A stretch of DNA of 64,000 nt from Sceloporus undulatus (taxonomy: Eukaryota > Chordata > Lepidosauria > Squamata > Phrynosomatidae): contig NC_056522.1 in assembly GCF_019175285.1 (NCBI RefSeq), forward strand, positions 236,957,787 to 237,021,786, given 5' to 3'. How positions within the stretch are numbered: position 1 is the first letter of the stretch; every line of letters starts with the position of its first letter. Made by a program: the position numbers and the translations under genes. Shown here piece after piece: positions 55,283 to 64,000 of the stretch. The notes below the pieces were generated by a model, which worked only from the letters and a program-made list of their open reading frames with translations, had not been told where the DNA came from and ran no database searches.

Positions 55283-55819
55283 ATAGTCATGTTTAAAAAA
55301 ATCTGCATCTGAATGATCCCCCAGTTTAGGGCCTTTCTTACTACAAAGTTATAGCACTATGATGGAATTTAAATTACCATGACAACATCCTATGGAATCC
55401 TATCATGATGATTGTACTTTTGGTAGAGGCAGGAGAGGAACTCTCCGGCTGAGAATGCTAATGGCGCCTCCTTCAACTGCAAACCCCAGGATCTCATGTG
55501 GGATTGTAGCCCTGTCATTGTGCAGAGTGAAAGGGCCCTTCATCTCACAATATAAATTGATTCACCCATCCACATCTGCTTGGCATCTAGCTCATCCAGA
55601 TGTGTTTGACTTTTAGATGTATTTTCTCTCAGTTCAAACTAGTAAGCTACTAGCATATTATACTGACAGGCTGATGGAAGCACAGGCAGATTTTTAAAGT
55701 GCTAACACTCATGGTGGTGTAACATGCCCCCTGCAGTAGGAAAATGTTGACCCACATAAATGTATGTGATCTGTTTGTACTACATGCAGTGTCAAAAACT
55801 ATAGTAGCATAATACCTTG

Positions 55820-56190
55820 TTGTTAGCTGCCCTCTTGTTGACCTTGACTCATGGCAACCTTGTGAATGAGACTCCCTGTCCTCCACTGCTCTGCTCAGGT
55901 CCTGTAAATTCAGGCCCAATTGAGTCTCTCCATCTGGCATTCAGTCTTTCTTTCTGCTACCTTCTACTTTTCCTTGCATTATTGTCTTTTCTAGTTATTA
56001 ATGCTTTCTCATGATGTGGCTAAAGCATGAGAGCTTCAAGTTTAATAATCTTGGCTTTCAGGGAATGTTCAGGCTTGATCTTTTGAAGGACCCATTTGTT
56101 TGTCTTTTTGGCTGTCTGTAGCACTCTTCTCAAACTTGACCTCACAATGTTGGGGCTGCAGTACTGGCATTTAACCACTACACCACCATG
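55820..56190 (-). mobile_element. RTE/BovB-like LINE fragment
   Basis: On the minus strand the phrases aaacaaatgggtccttcaaa, gatcaagcctgaacattccc and tgagtcaaggtcaacaagag match from memory the C-terminal region and tail of BovB-like LINEs; the frame is broken. Confidence 0.6.
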
Positions 56191-57348
56191 GCATTTCAAA
56201 TAGTCTGGACCTAAATCAGATGGGACTACTGCCAAATACTTGGATTTCCAACAGAGGTAATTCAGGACAGGACGATAGATTGTTGCTAGCTAAATCTAGA
56301 AAGGAAGAGCAACATACAAATGCTCTAAAATAAAAAACTGAGGCAGAGGGAACAGGGAAGTCTTGTAGGGTGCCCTTCTTCCTATTTATCAAAACATGGC
56401 AGGACCCCATAACCCCTGGCTGCAAGATACTATTAGTTTTTAAGTACATAAAGCCCTGTTTGCTCATACAATGGCTCCACCTAGCACCCCAGTGGAAAGT
56501 CTGTAAGTGGGGCATAAAACCAACAGCATTACCATCTTGTTTGCGTCCCATCAGCTCATACTCAAGATATGCCATGACCTCTGAACATAGAAGTGACATT
56601 TGTCATAGTTATCCACCCATTGTTAACACCATTAAAACCAGTGGCTGTCTTTGGCAACAAATTTCACACAGGGTGACCAGATGTTCTCCTTTTCCAGGAT
56701 ATGTCCTACATGATTTTATATTGCTATTAGTGCTTTCCACTTTTATGTTGTAGTGTCCTACATTTTTACTGAACGTGCTATATTTATGGTGCCTTGTTCT
56801 TCTTTGCAGTTGGAACACCTGATCACCCTGCATGGGCTGGATTCAGCACAGGGCTATTTGTCTCATGAGGCAGAGTGATGAGGCCACATTAAGGAGCAGC
56901 AGTGGAGCTGTGGAAGTCACAACTGTGTGCATCACGCCAGGTAGCAACTACCAGTCTGATTAGTTTCCATATATGGAGTCAGGATGAGAGTGCTCAACAT
57001 TTTGTCCATTTTAAGCCAACCAAAGGTGTTGAGGCAGGGAAGTGTGATGGCATAGACTTATATTTGGAAATGTTTTTGATGCATTACTGTATATTACAAT
57101 ACAACTCCTGTATCTGTAGGGGATACATTCCTGGACTTACTGTGGATACACAAAAGAAGAGATAATATACAAGACTTCGCTTTCATTGCAGATACAAGTT
57201 GTTATTAATGGAAAGCCCTTGACTTCTACAACTTTGGTCATAAACCAAATATTTTCTGGACTTGTTTTTATCAAATCTTCAATTATGGTTACCTTTCTTC
57301 AGTGGATGGAAGTTTAAATTAAAGGAGGAAAGTCCAAATGGAATTTGA
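56191..57348. other. Intergenic spacer before the second PARP14-like gene
   Basis: It holds the GGGTGACCAG MITE at 56669-56830. The remainder looks unique and I see no exon. Confidence 0.5.
56669..56830. mobile_element. hAT-like MITE, GGGTGACCAG family (copy 6)
   Basis: cagggtgaccagatgttctc at the left and the mirrored acctgatcaccctg at the right; opposite orientation to the copies near 51 kb. Confidence 0.7.
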
Positions 57349-57354
57349 TTTATT
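57349..57354 (-). terminator. Candidate poly(A) signal of the second PARP14-like gene
   Basis: AATAAA on the minus strand, about 90 bp after the stop codon. Another AATAAA overlaps the stop codon itself (57443-57448). Confidence 0.45.
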
Positions 57355-57443
57355 TAGTAATATACACATGCGTGATACAATGCTTGGATATCAACACACA
57401 ACAGTGAAAGGTTATTGAATTAAAATAAAGAAGGAAGAAAAGT

Positions 57444-57733
57444 TTATTTTGTAAAAGTAATGAGATACTCCGGGTAAGCCTGGATATCATTGAAAATGAC
57501 AAACATGGAGGGTGGTTTTTTATTATCAGTGACACTGTCATACAGATTTGTAGGATCTGTTGCACTCTTTGCTTTTGGAACAACCAATCCTTGAGTTCCA
57601 ACACAATATTCTCCAACAAGTACTCTAGCAAGGTACATGTATTTTTTCCCATTTGCATCAGGTTTTGAATAGCAATCATGGGCAGAATAGCTGGCATCAA
57701 CAGCAAAATAGGTTCCATTTCCATATACCGCAG
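57444..57733 (-). CDS. PARP14-like paralogue, last exon
   Basis: Acceptor tttatag, 290 bp. Encodes [39 protein letters not shown] and [15 protein letters not shown] then TAA at 57444-57446. Confidence 0.95.
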
Positions 57734-59702
57734 CTATAAAAAGAAAAATATAAAGTTTAGACAGCCAGTCACTACCAAGTGTCTTTATGCTTTCACTTCT
57801 TAAGCCACTCACTCCTGCAACATCAATAAGTATCAAGCATTCCAAAGTAACAATTTCACTTTCAGTAAAGGGAACCTTTTTCAGGTTAATACACAGCAAT
57901 ATCACATCAAAGGACACACTCACAGAAACCTGAAATTCAGGCTTATTTCTGTCCAAATTATGCATTATTTCTATATACAGTGTGCCCTTGTTTTATGTGG
58001 GTGATCCATTCTGGACTCCCCTGCGTAAAGCAAATTATGCGTATACTTGAGCCCCATTTAAATTAATGGGGAACAGGTGCGCGCCCCATTAGTCCCTATG
58101 GGACACACCACCCCTTCCTCCCCGTGTGGCTTTCAGTGTATGCTGAAAGCCGCGTAAAGTGTAAAGCGCGCCTGTGTATGACACGAGCACACTGTACAGA
58201 CGTTTCCTAACACTAGTAAATACATATAGGGAACCTGTAGCCCTGCAGAAACTGATGGACTCTAACTCCAATCAACACAAATCAAGGATAATGGGACCTG
58301 GGAATTCAACAACATCCAGAAGGTCATATTCACTTCTGACCAGTCATTGATTGATTGCTTTCCTTTCTTTTTCTTTTCAGTAGATAATTCACAGCACATG
58401 AACATGAAAATGAAGGTCCAAGACTGAATTAGTATAAATGTCCAGTGAGGCAGATGGCTCAAAACTAGGGAAATTGCCTCACTTTCAATATTCCTGCAGT
58501 GTTTGAAGACATTCTCCTGATACATGTACACTGTAATGCAACTGAGCAGAACATTTGGTCCTCCAGATACTCGAACTATAATTCCCACAATTCCTTTGGC
58601 TAGTGCTGCATGGGGCACATGGCCATTGTAAACCAAAACATCTATAAGGTCTATAATCCCTGCTTCAAAATAAAATTCTCTGCATCAAACGCTTACAGCA
58701 ATTTGCCATTCTCAGAATTTCCTAGCTCTCTTGATTCAATACCTTCAAGAAGGTCTTTTGGCTGTTCTTGTCAAAGCAAAGCTTTGGTAAACCAGTTTGA
58801 TTATTTTATCCTTCAGAGAAGTGTTTAGATCTGGAAGGTTTACTTCTCTTTCAAATGCTCAGCATATCCAAACTCATTAGCCACACATCCAAGCCAAATG
58901 GCCATCCTATCTACAGGCACAGTTCAATTCATCATCTTACCATGCATTCCAGCATAACTCCGATTAAAACCAGAGTTATTTATGAGGGTTAATGATGTAC
59001 TAGCTGTTCCATGAAAAAGGAGCCTCTCATTATTTGTATGGCCATTCTTGGCATCCATTTCCTGCTTTTTGATTTGGTATGCCTGCCAGTAGTAAGGATT
59101 TTGGATCCTCTCGATCTACAAAAGGACAAGTGAGTGGAAGGTAAGAGAGAGAAAAGACAGTAAATTGACAGTAACAAACATTTAATGTAATTTCTGAGAA
59201 AACAAAAATTAAAAAAACTTGAACAAAGCAACATGTGTGGATTTTCAAGGCACATCAAACCAAAGATGGCAGTGTTTCTCTCATCACAGGAGTATTAAGG
59301 AAGTGCCAAGTAACATAGAAACACAAGAGTTGGAAGGGACCACAAGGGCCATCCAGTTCAACCCCTTTCTGCCATGCAAGAACACACAATCAAAGCACTC
59401 CCACCAGATTACCATCCAGCCTGTTTAAAAACTTCTAAAGAAGACTCCACCACACTCCAAGGGAGTGTGTACCACTGTCAAACAGCTCTTACTGTTAGGA
59501 AATTCTTCCCAATATTTAGGTGGAATCACTTTGCTTGTAATTTGAATCCATTGCTCCATGTCCTAGTCTCTGGAGCAGTAGAAAACAAGCTAGCTGCTTC
59601 TACAATAGGAAGAACAAATGCATGGAATTGTGCACTGCTATTGCTTTTTTCTGTGCAGGAGGGTTTTTCTTAAGATAAAGAAGTATCTCATTCTCTCTCT
59701 CT

Positions 59703-59738
<36 letters not shown>

Positions 59739-62700
59739 GGGGGGTAGATGAAAGTCAGAATACTAAGAAAGGGCAGAAAAGCAAAAGAAAGATAAGAGAA
59801 ACTACACAGCAGAACACTTGAAGTGAAGCTGTTCTACCAGCAAACAGAAAGAAACTGAGAAAATAGTAGCTTAAAGGACTAGGACATGCATGGTGGGTGG
59901 GGTATTCCCGCAAAGCTACTCAGCTTCAGAACATTCTGCATTAGAGTTTCTGCATAGGTGCAAATCCCATTTATGTGAGGCACAGAGACCACAAAGAAGA
60001 ATCTCTTTTCCTGTAGCCTGAATGCATTGCTCCATGTCCTAGTCCCTGCAGCAGCAGCAAACAAGCTTGCTCCTTTTTCAATATGAAGAACAAATGTAGG
60101 GTGATGTACATTGCTGTTGCTTTTTCTGTGCAGAAATTGCTACGTCACCCATGTCAACCCTTGAAGTTAATCTAGATCAGCATAATAGTAATGATAATAA
60201 TAATAATAATTTTATTTATATGTCACCTCTCCCCAGAGTGCTTGTGTTACAAATATCAAATCAACATGCCAGAAAGCACAAACCCTTGAAGAAGCACTTT
60301 TAATATCAAATTTTCAGTTAACTTGATGCAGACAGAAATAAATTGCATTTAAATATTTTAAGAACTACTACATTAACAGTGGAGCAAACCTGTTTTCTGT
60401 TTTTCCAGAGGGCTGCAACTAATGGCAGGGCTGTAGATCTCAAGTAAACAACAGGCACACATTCCTAATGTTAAGACATGTTTGGCTATAGCCAACCTTC
60501 TCTGGAGATTAAAGACCAATCATCTATCCAGGATGCTATAGTTTCACATCCACACACTGAACAGAAAGATGATCACAAGGTTCATTTTCAGCACCACAAT
60601 TCTATGACTTCCCAGTGAAGTCACAGCACAAAACAAGATTTGGATTTCAGCACATTATGTTCCAATCCAAATCCCCCTGACAAGCAGAAAATTGAAAAGT
60701 TACATTTTTGGATAATAGCTGCTAGAATTCCCCAGCCATCTTGGCCACTACAATTCTGGGAGTTAAGAGTCCATAACAGAGTCAGGCTCTGGCTGTGAGA
60801 TAATAAAAGTGTGAGCAAAATTCAAGGTCATTATAACCTATATGAACTGCCCGAACAATCAACCTTTTTAGCAGAACCTCACTACTCTTGTCAATATATC
60901 ACATCAGCTAGCAATAATTCTGCCTATATCCATCTACTTTCATGGGAGTAGGCCAAGGAGAGATATTGACATAAAGATACCTACAAGCATAAAAGGGAGT
61001 ATATAGTATTTATACATTTCAGATGATGTTTTGTATCCCCTCTAGAGTGTCACCTATTTTCCACTATTTCTCAAGAATCTGGTAGCAGTCTAAAGAAAAA
61101 GATGTCAATATGTCCAATAAAGCAGCAGCACACTGGCTACTGCCAGAGATCTTTTTCACCTCAGAGCTGAAATTACCCTATTTCAGCCATTTTATAGCTG
61201 TTCTAGGAGATACCCATTATGGTCCTCCAGTCAAAGATGTTGATGGAAATGAAGAAAATAGAAGGTCTCCACAGAACAGAACCCAGCCTCAGTTCCACCG
61301 GTGATGCCAGTCTTAAGGCTTGGGCACACAATCTGTAGCCTGAGGGCTGCACAAGACTGTCCTTTAGAGCAGGGGAAATATTTTATTTAAAAACACTAGT
61401 TTTACTCATCATCCTTTCCACAGAAGCACTGCAGATGAATCCCAAATCTCACAGCAACACTATCAGCTACAGTGGTACCTCGGGTTACGAAATTAATTCG
61501 TTCCGCCGCCGCTTTCGTAACCCGAAAAGCCTTCGCAAGCCGAAAACCCATAGGCGCTAATGGGGAAAAGCCGCGATTTCGTGTGAAATTGCGCCGAAAA
61601 GCACCAAAAAATTTTTCGTAACCCGAAAAAACGTTCGTAAGCTGGAACAGTTTTTTTGAATGGGGTTTTTTCGTAACCCAGAAATTTCGTAAGGCGGCGC
61701 ATTCGTATCCCGGGGTACCACTGTACTTGATTCAAATTTACAGCCAGATCTAGGTGCCTACCCCACATTTATTCTTATAGCCTTACATGTACTACAAATA
61801 AGCATTGGTTCCAAATTTTGAGGGCATATGATGAAGTAATATTGGAATCGAAACAAACTGGCTGAAATAGGTGATGTGATGCTGCCCCTGAAAGAGCCCA
61901 GTGGGCACTAAGGCAACCGCACACCACAGCCCCACTCTGGCTTTTTTCCAGTGCAAAAAGAGATGGCAAAATGCCGTTCCTTTTTGCACTGGAAAAAGGG
62001 TGCCTTTTCAGTGCTCCTGCGGCATATGAACGCCTGCTGCTGGAGCGCCACAATGCTGCCCGCTGTCTGGTTGGGCGTGCAGCATAACACTGGCTTCGGG
62101 TCAGTGTTGGGGCGTGCAGCGTCTGTACACCACACCCCCAGGAAGCCAGCATATTGTGCTGGTCTATACCAGCCCTTGGTAAAGCTAAGAAGATCTGACC
62201 CTAACTATACTGTAAAACCACATTAGAGACTACAGGCGACCCTCCTAACTCACGGATCTGGGATCTGTGCCATCAATTATCTGTGGAAGGCGATCTCCGT
62301 TGTGTTTAATGGCATGCGCACACACCTGGGCTATGCACACAGGATGCATGCAATTCAAGCCTATGAGCCTCTGTTTGTGGGGGTCGGGGGGGGGGGGGGA
62401 CCAATCTCCTGCACAAATGCGAGGGCCAGCTGTATACAGTAAAACCACATTAATTTTTCCAACATTACAAAAAAGCAGAACATAAATCTATCCAACAAAT
62501 CTTTTTCACCTGAGCATTACAGAAAACAGAAAGACAGAGAGCAAGCAGGAGATAATAGAATGAGGAATTTTTTTAAAATTTACTATTTCTCATGTGGCCA
62601 GCCAATTCAAGGTACAGTATAGAATAAAAGTTACCTTTTCAACAGTCCATGAATTACAAGTCTGACAAAACATCTGCTTGACAGTTAGGTATTCCTTCAT

Positions 62701-64000
62701 TTCTGGGTTTAGGTCCACCACTTTGACACGCATTTGCCCCATGTCTTCCCACTCTTCAGGAAGAGTCATTGCCAGATTATCTGTGTAATGAACATGGCAC
62801 TATTATCTTTCATGCTACATACATTTTTTTTTCTTTCATTTTGTTCCATGAATATTGATTGGATGCATCCAATGCAACAGCAATTACTAGCCACAAATAA
62901 ACACCCCGATCTACGGATACCATATAAACCCACTGTGCTGAGTTCTTGCAAAGATCTTAATAACATTTCCAAATTAAAGGTTCATCCTCAGCATCCTCTG
63001 AATGACAACATGCACCTGGGACACACTACCAATGCCATATTCATGTTGCTACCAATAGCAAGAGGTAGTGTTGGGATGGATTACATCCCACCAAATTGTA
63101 CCTCCTAAAATACAGGATCACTACAAAGAAGGGATGGAGAACATGTGGCCTCTCTGGATGATGTTGGATTGCAAGTAACAACTTTCCCCAGGACTGATAG
63201 GAGTTGGAGCCCAACATCTGGAAACACATGCCTCTCATCCATGTTACACATGCATGCAACATACAGCACCTGCAAACTTCCACAAATTAAGATGGAGTAG
63301 GGAGTGCATGTACATTCTAGAAATAATGCAGTTTGATATCACTTTAAGTGCTGTAACTCCATCCTGTAGAATCCTGGAATTTGTGGTTTTACAAGATTTT
63401 TAGCCAAAGAGTGCTGGTGCCTCACAAAACTACAAATTCCAGGATTCTGTAGGATGGAGCCATGGCAGTTAATGTGGTGTCAAACTGCATTATTTCTATA
63501 TTGTCAATGTACCCAGGGAGAAAGGTGCTATCACAATACTCATATAGCTGGGAACTTATAATGTAAATGAATATCCCTTATGGTCCAACAGACAGTAAGC
63601 TAGGCTTAGGTTTGAGTTAAATGCCCATCTCAAGTCATGGCTTTACTTAAGGGAAACATTGGGTTTTCACATTATTTGGAAGTATTTTATATTGTATTTT
63701 ATTACTGTTGTAAGCCACCTCACTCTGGTGGGAGAGGTGGGATAAAAATAAATTATTATTATTATTATTATTATTATTATGAGGGGTGGAATGAATGAAT
63801 GAGAACAGTGTAGTTTTACGAACAAACCTTCCGCTTTTGCAACACGACGAAGAGAAATTCTTGAACCTTGGGCATCCAGTGCATGTTGCTGATTTGGATC
63901 CACTCTATAACATTTATTCTGTATGGTTATTTCAAGTTGCCTCTGATGCTGTGCTGCAGCTTCTATTTGCATATTGATCAGAGAATCAAAGGCCTTGTAT
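57444..64000 (-). CDS. PARP14-like paralogue, 3' part (runs off the right edge)
   Basis: Four exons (63828-64000 partial, 62635-62780, 58941-59115, 57444-57733) join in frame and encode a WWE C-terminal half followed by an ART catalytic domain. Lengths and phases of the last two exons mirror PARP14 (175 bp and phase 1), so this is a tandem duplicate on the same strand, with its 3' end facing the PARP14 promoter. The catalytic residues are His (LFHGTAS), Tyr (NGTYFAVDA) and Met (PSMFVIFND), the same Met as in PARP14. It should be a mono-ADP-ribosyltransferase. It could be a lineage-specific PARP14 duplicate or the reptile PARP15; the WWE-like segment favours PARP14-like. Macrodomains would lie outside the window. 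Confidence 0.9.
57978..58194. mobile_element. Tigger/mariner-like miniature element (copy 2)
   Basis: TA flanks (57976-57977 and 58195-58196). Left end cagtgtgcccttgttttatg, right end gagcacactg; interior gagccccatttaaattaatg as in copy 1 at 17583. Confidence 0.65.
58941..59115 (-). CDS. PARP14-like paralogue, LFHGT exon
   Basis: Acceptor tttgtag, donor gtaaga, 175 bp. Encodes [30 protein letters not shown] and [13 protein letters not shown]. It corresponds to PARP14 exon 15. Confidence 0.95.
59313..59625 (-). mobile_element. CR1 LINE 3' end
   Basis: It begins near aaacacaagagttggaagg and includes caccacactccaagggagtg and gaaaacaagctagctgcttc, a decayed CR1 3' region. Confidence 0.75.
59705..59736. 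repeat. (AC)n microsatellite
   Basis: A run of about sixteen AC units, then gagggggggt. Confidence 0.9.
59990..60115 (-). mobile_element. CR1 LINE fragment
   Basis: The phrase aatctcttttcctgtagcct, then gcattgctccatgtcctagt and acaagcttgctcctttttca matches CR1. It may be a second piece of the element at 59313. Confidence 0.7.
60180..60250 (-). mobile_element. L2-type tail
   Basis: (AAT)n, then tttatttatatgtcacctct and ccccagagtgcttgtgttac, the reverse of an L2 end. Confidence 0.5.
60251..61469 (-). other. Paralogue intron, unique part
   Basis: No exon or recognised repeat in this stretch. Confidence 0.45.
61470..61723. mobile_element. Tc1/mariner-type MITE, CAGTGG family (copy 3)
   Basis: TA flanks (61468-61469 and 61724-61725), ends cagtggtacctcgggttacg and atcccggggtaccactg. 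254 bp, equal in length to copy 1. Confidence 0.85.
61850..62175. mobile_element. Miniature DNA element, GTACAG-ended family (copy 4, tentative)
   Basis: An inverted pair (agtgcaaaaagagatggcaa and ttccttttttgcactggaaa-like) and an end near tgctggtctataccagccct. The match to the family is weaker than in copies 1-3. Confidence 0.3.
62233..62432. mobile_element. Tigger-like miniature element
   Basis: TA flanks (62231-62232 and 62433-62434). Left caggcgaccctcctaactca, right gcgagggccagctg. A poly-G run (62385-62399) is inside. Confidence 0.6.
62635..62780 (-). CDS. PARP14-like paralogue, WWE-catalytic linker exon
   Basis: Acceptor acacag, donor gtaact, 146 bp. Encodes [20 protein letters not shown] and [12 protein letters not shown]; it matches PARP14 exon 14 in position ([10 protein letters not shown]). 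Confidence 0.93.
63311..63512. mobile_element. Palindromic MITE, TGCAG family (copy 5)
   Basis: Arms ctagaaataatgcagtttga and caaactgcattatttctata; the centre contains a near-perfect inverted pair (atcctggaatttgtggtttt and aaaactacaaattccaggat). A very stable foldback. Confidence 0.8.
63685..63782 (+). mobile_element. L2-type tail with (ATT)n
   Basis: The phrase ttattactgttgtaagccac, then ggtgggataaaaataaatta and the (TTA)n run at 63755-63780. Confidence 0.6.
63828..64000 (-). CDS. PARP14-like paralogue, WWE exon (cut by window edge)
   Basis: Donor gtttgt after 63828; the left part of the exon lies beyond 64000. Encodes [40 protein letters not shown] and [10 protein letters not shown], the second half of a WWE domain. 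Confidence 0.88.

Noticed and set aside
55392-55616. 74-codon frame after the MITE
   Set aside because: No homology and no promoter or splice context; looks like chance.
61775-62226. Overlapping 65-125 codon frames
   Set aside because: GC-rich frames inside a foldable repeat, with no protein similarity.

Overview
This window looks like nuclear DNA of a squamate reptile, most likely a lizard. The genes have introns with consensus splice sites and encode proteins close to vertebrate DTX3L and PARP14. The spacer and intron DNA is full of CR1, L2 and RTE/BovB-like LINE pieces, tRNA-derived SINEs, hAT and Tc1/mariner/Tigger-type miniature elements, and palindromic elements with hammerhead-like cores. 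This is the interferon-linked ADP-ribosylation/ubiquitin locus (DTX3L, PARP14 and relatives). Family and species calls rest on remembered protein families and repeat signatures; no search was run.

Layout. (1) Positions 2419-7353, + strand: the last three coding exons of DTX3L (610 residues, RING plus Deltex C-terminal domain); its first coding exon(s) are not in the window. (2) Positions 7354-15458: a spacer with an LTR copy, LINE/SINE debris, a 178-bp minisatellite and a 10-N assembly gap fused to a CR1 LINE. (3) Positions 15459-52065, - strand: a complete PARP14 in 16 coding exons. My exon joins keep one open frame of about 1815 residues, with RRM-like N-terminal units, KH-like repeats, three macrodomains, a WWE domain and an ART catalytic domain. 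Two interferon-response-type elements lie 65-120 bp upstream of its ATG. (4) Positions 52066-57443: a repeat-rich spacer. (5) From 57444 to the right edge, - strand: the 3' part of a second PARP14-like gene (WWE end plus catalytic domain), a tandem paralogue that continues beyond the window.

How the genes work together. In mammals DTX3L is an E3 ubiquitin ligase that partners PARP9, and PARP14 is a mono-ADP-ribosyltransferase whose macrodomains read and remove ADP-ribose; all respond to interferon. Here DTX3L and PARP14 converge tail to tail, whereas I recall the human genes as sharing one orientation. Both catalytic domains lack the glutamate needed for poly-ADP-ribosylation and carry Met at that position.

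Most of the remaining sequence is repeat-derived. Nested insertions (a DNA element and a palindrome in one L2, a DNA element in an LTR, CR1 in a DNA element) give a relative insertion history. I found no rRNA, tRNA or CRISPR array.
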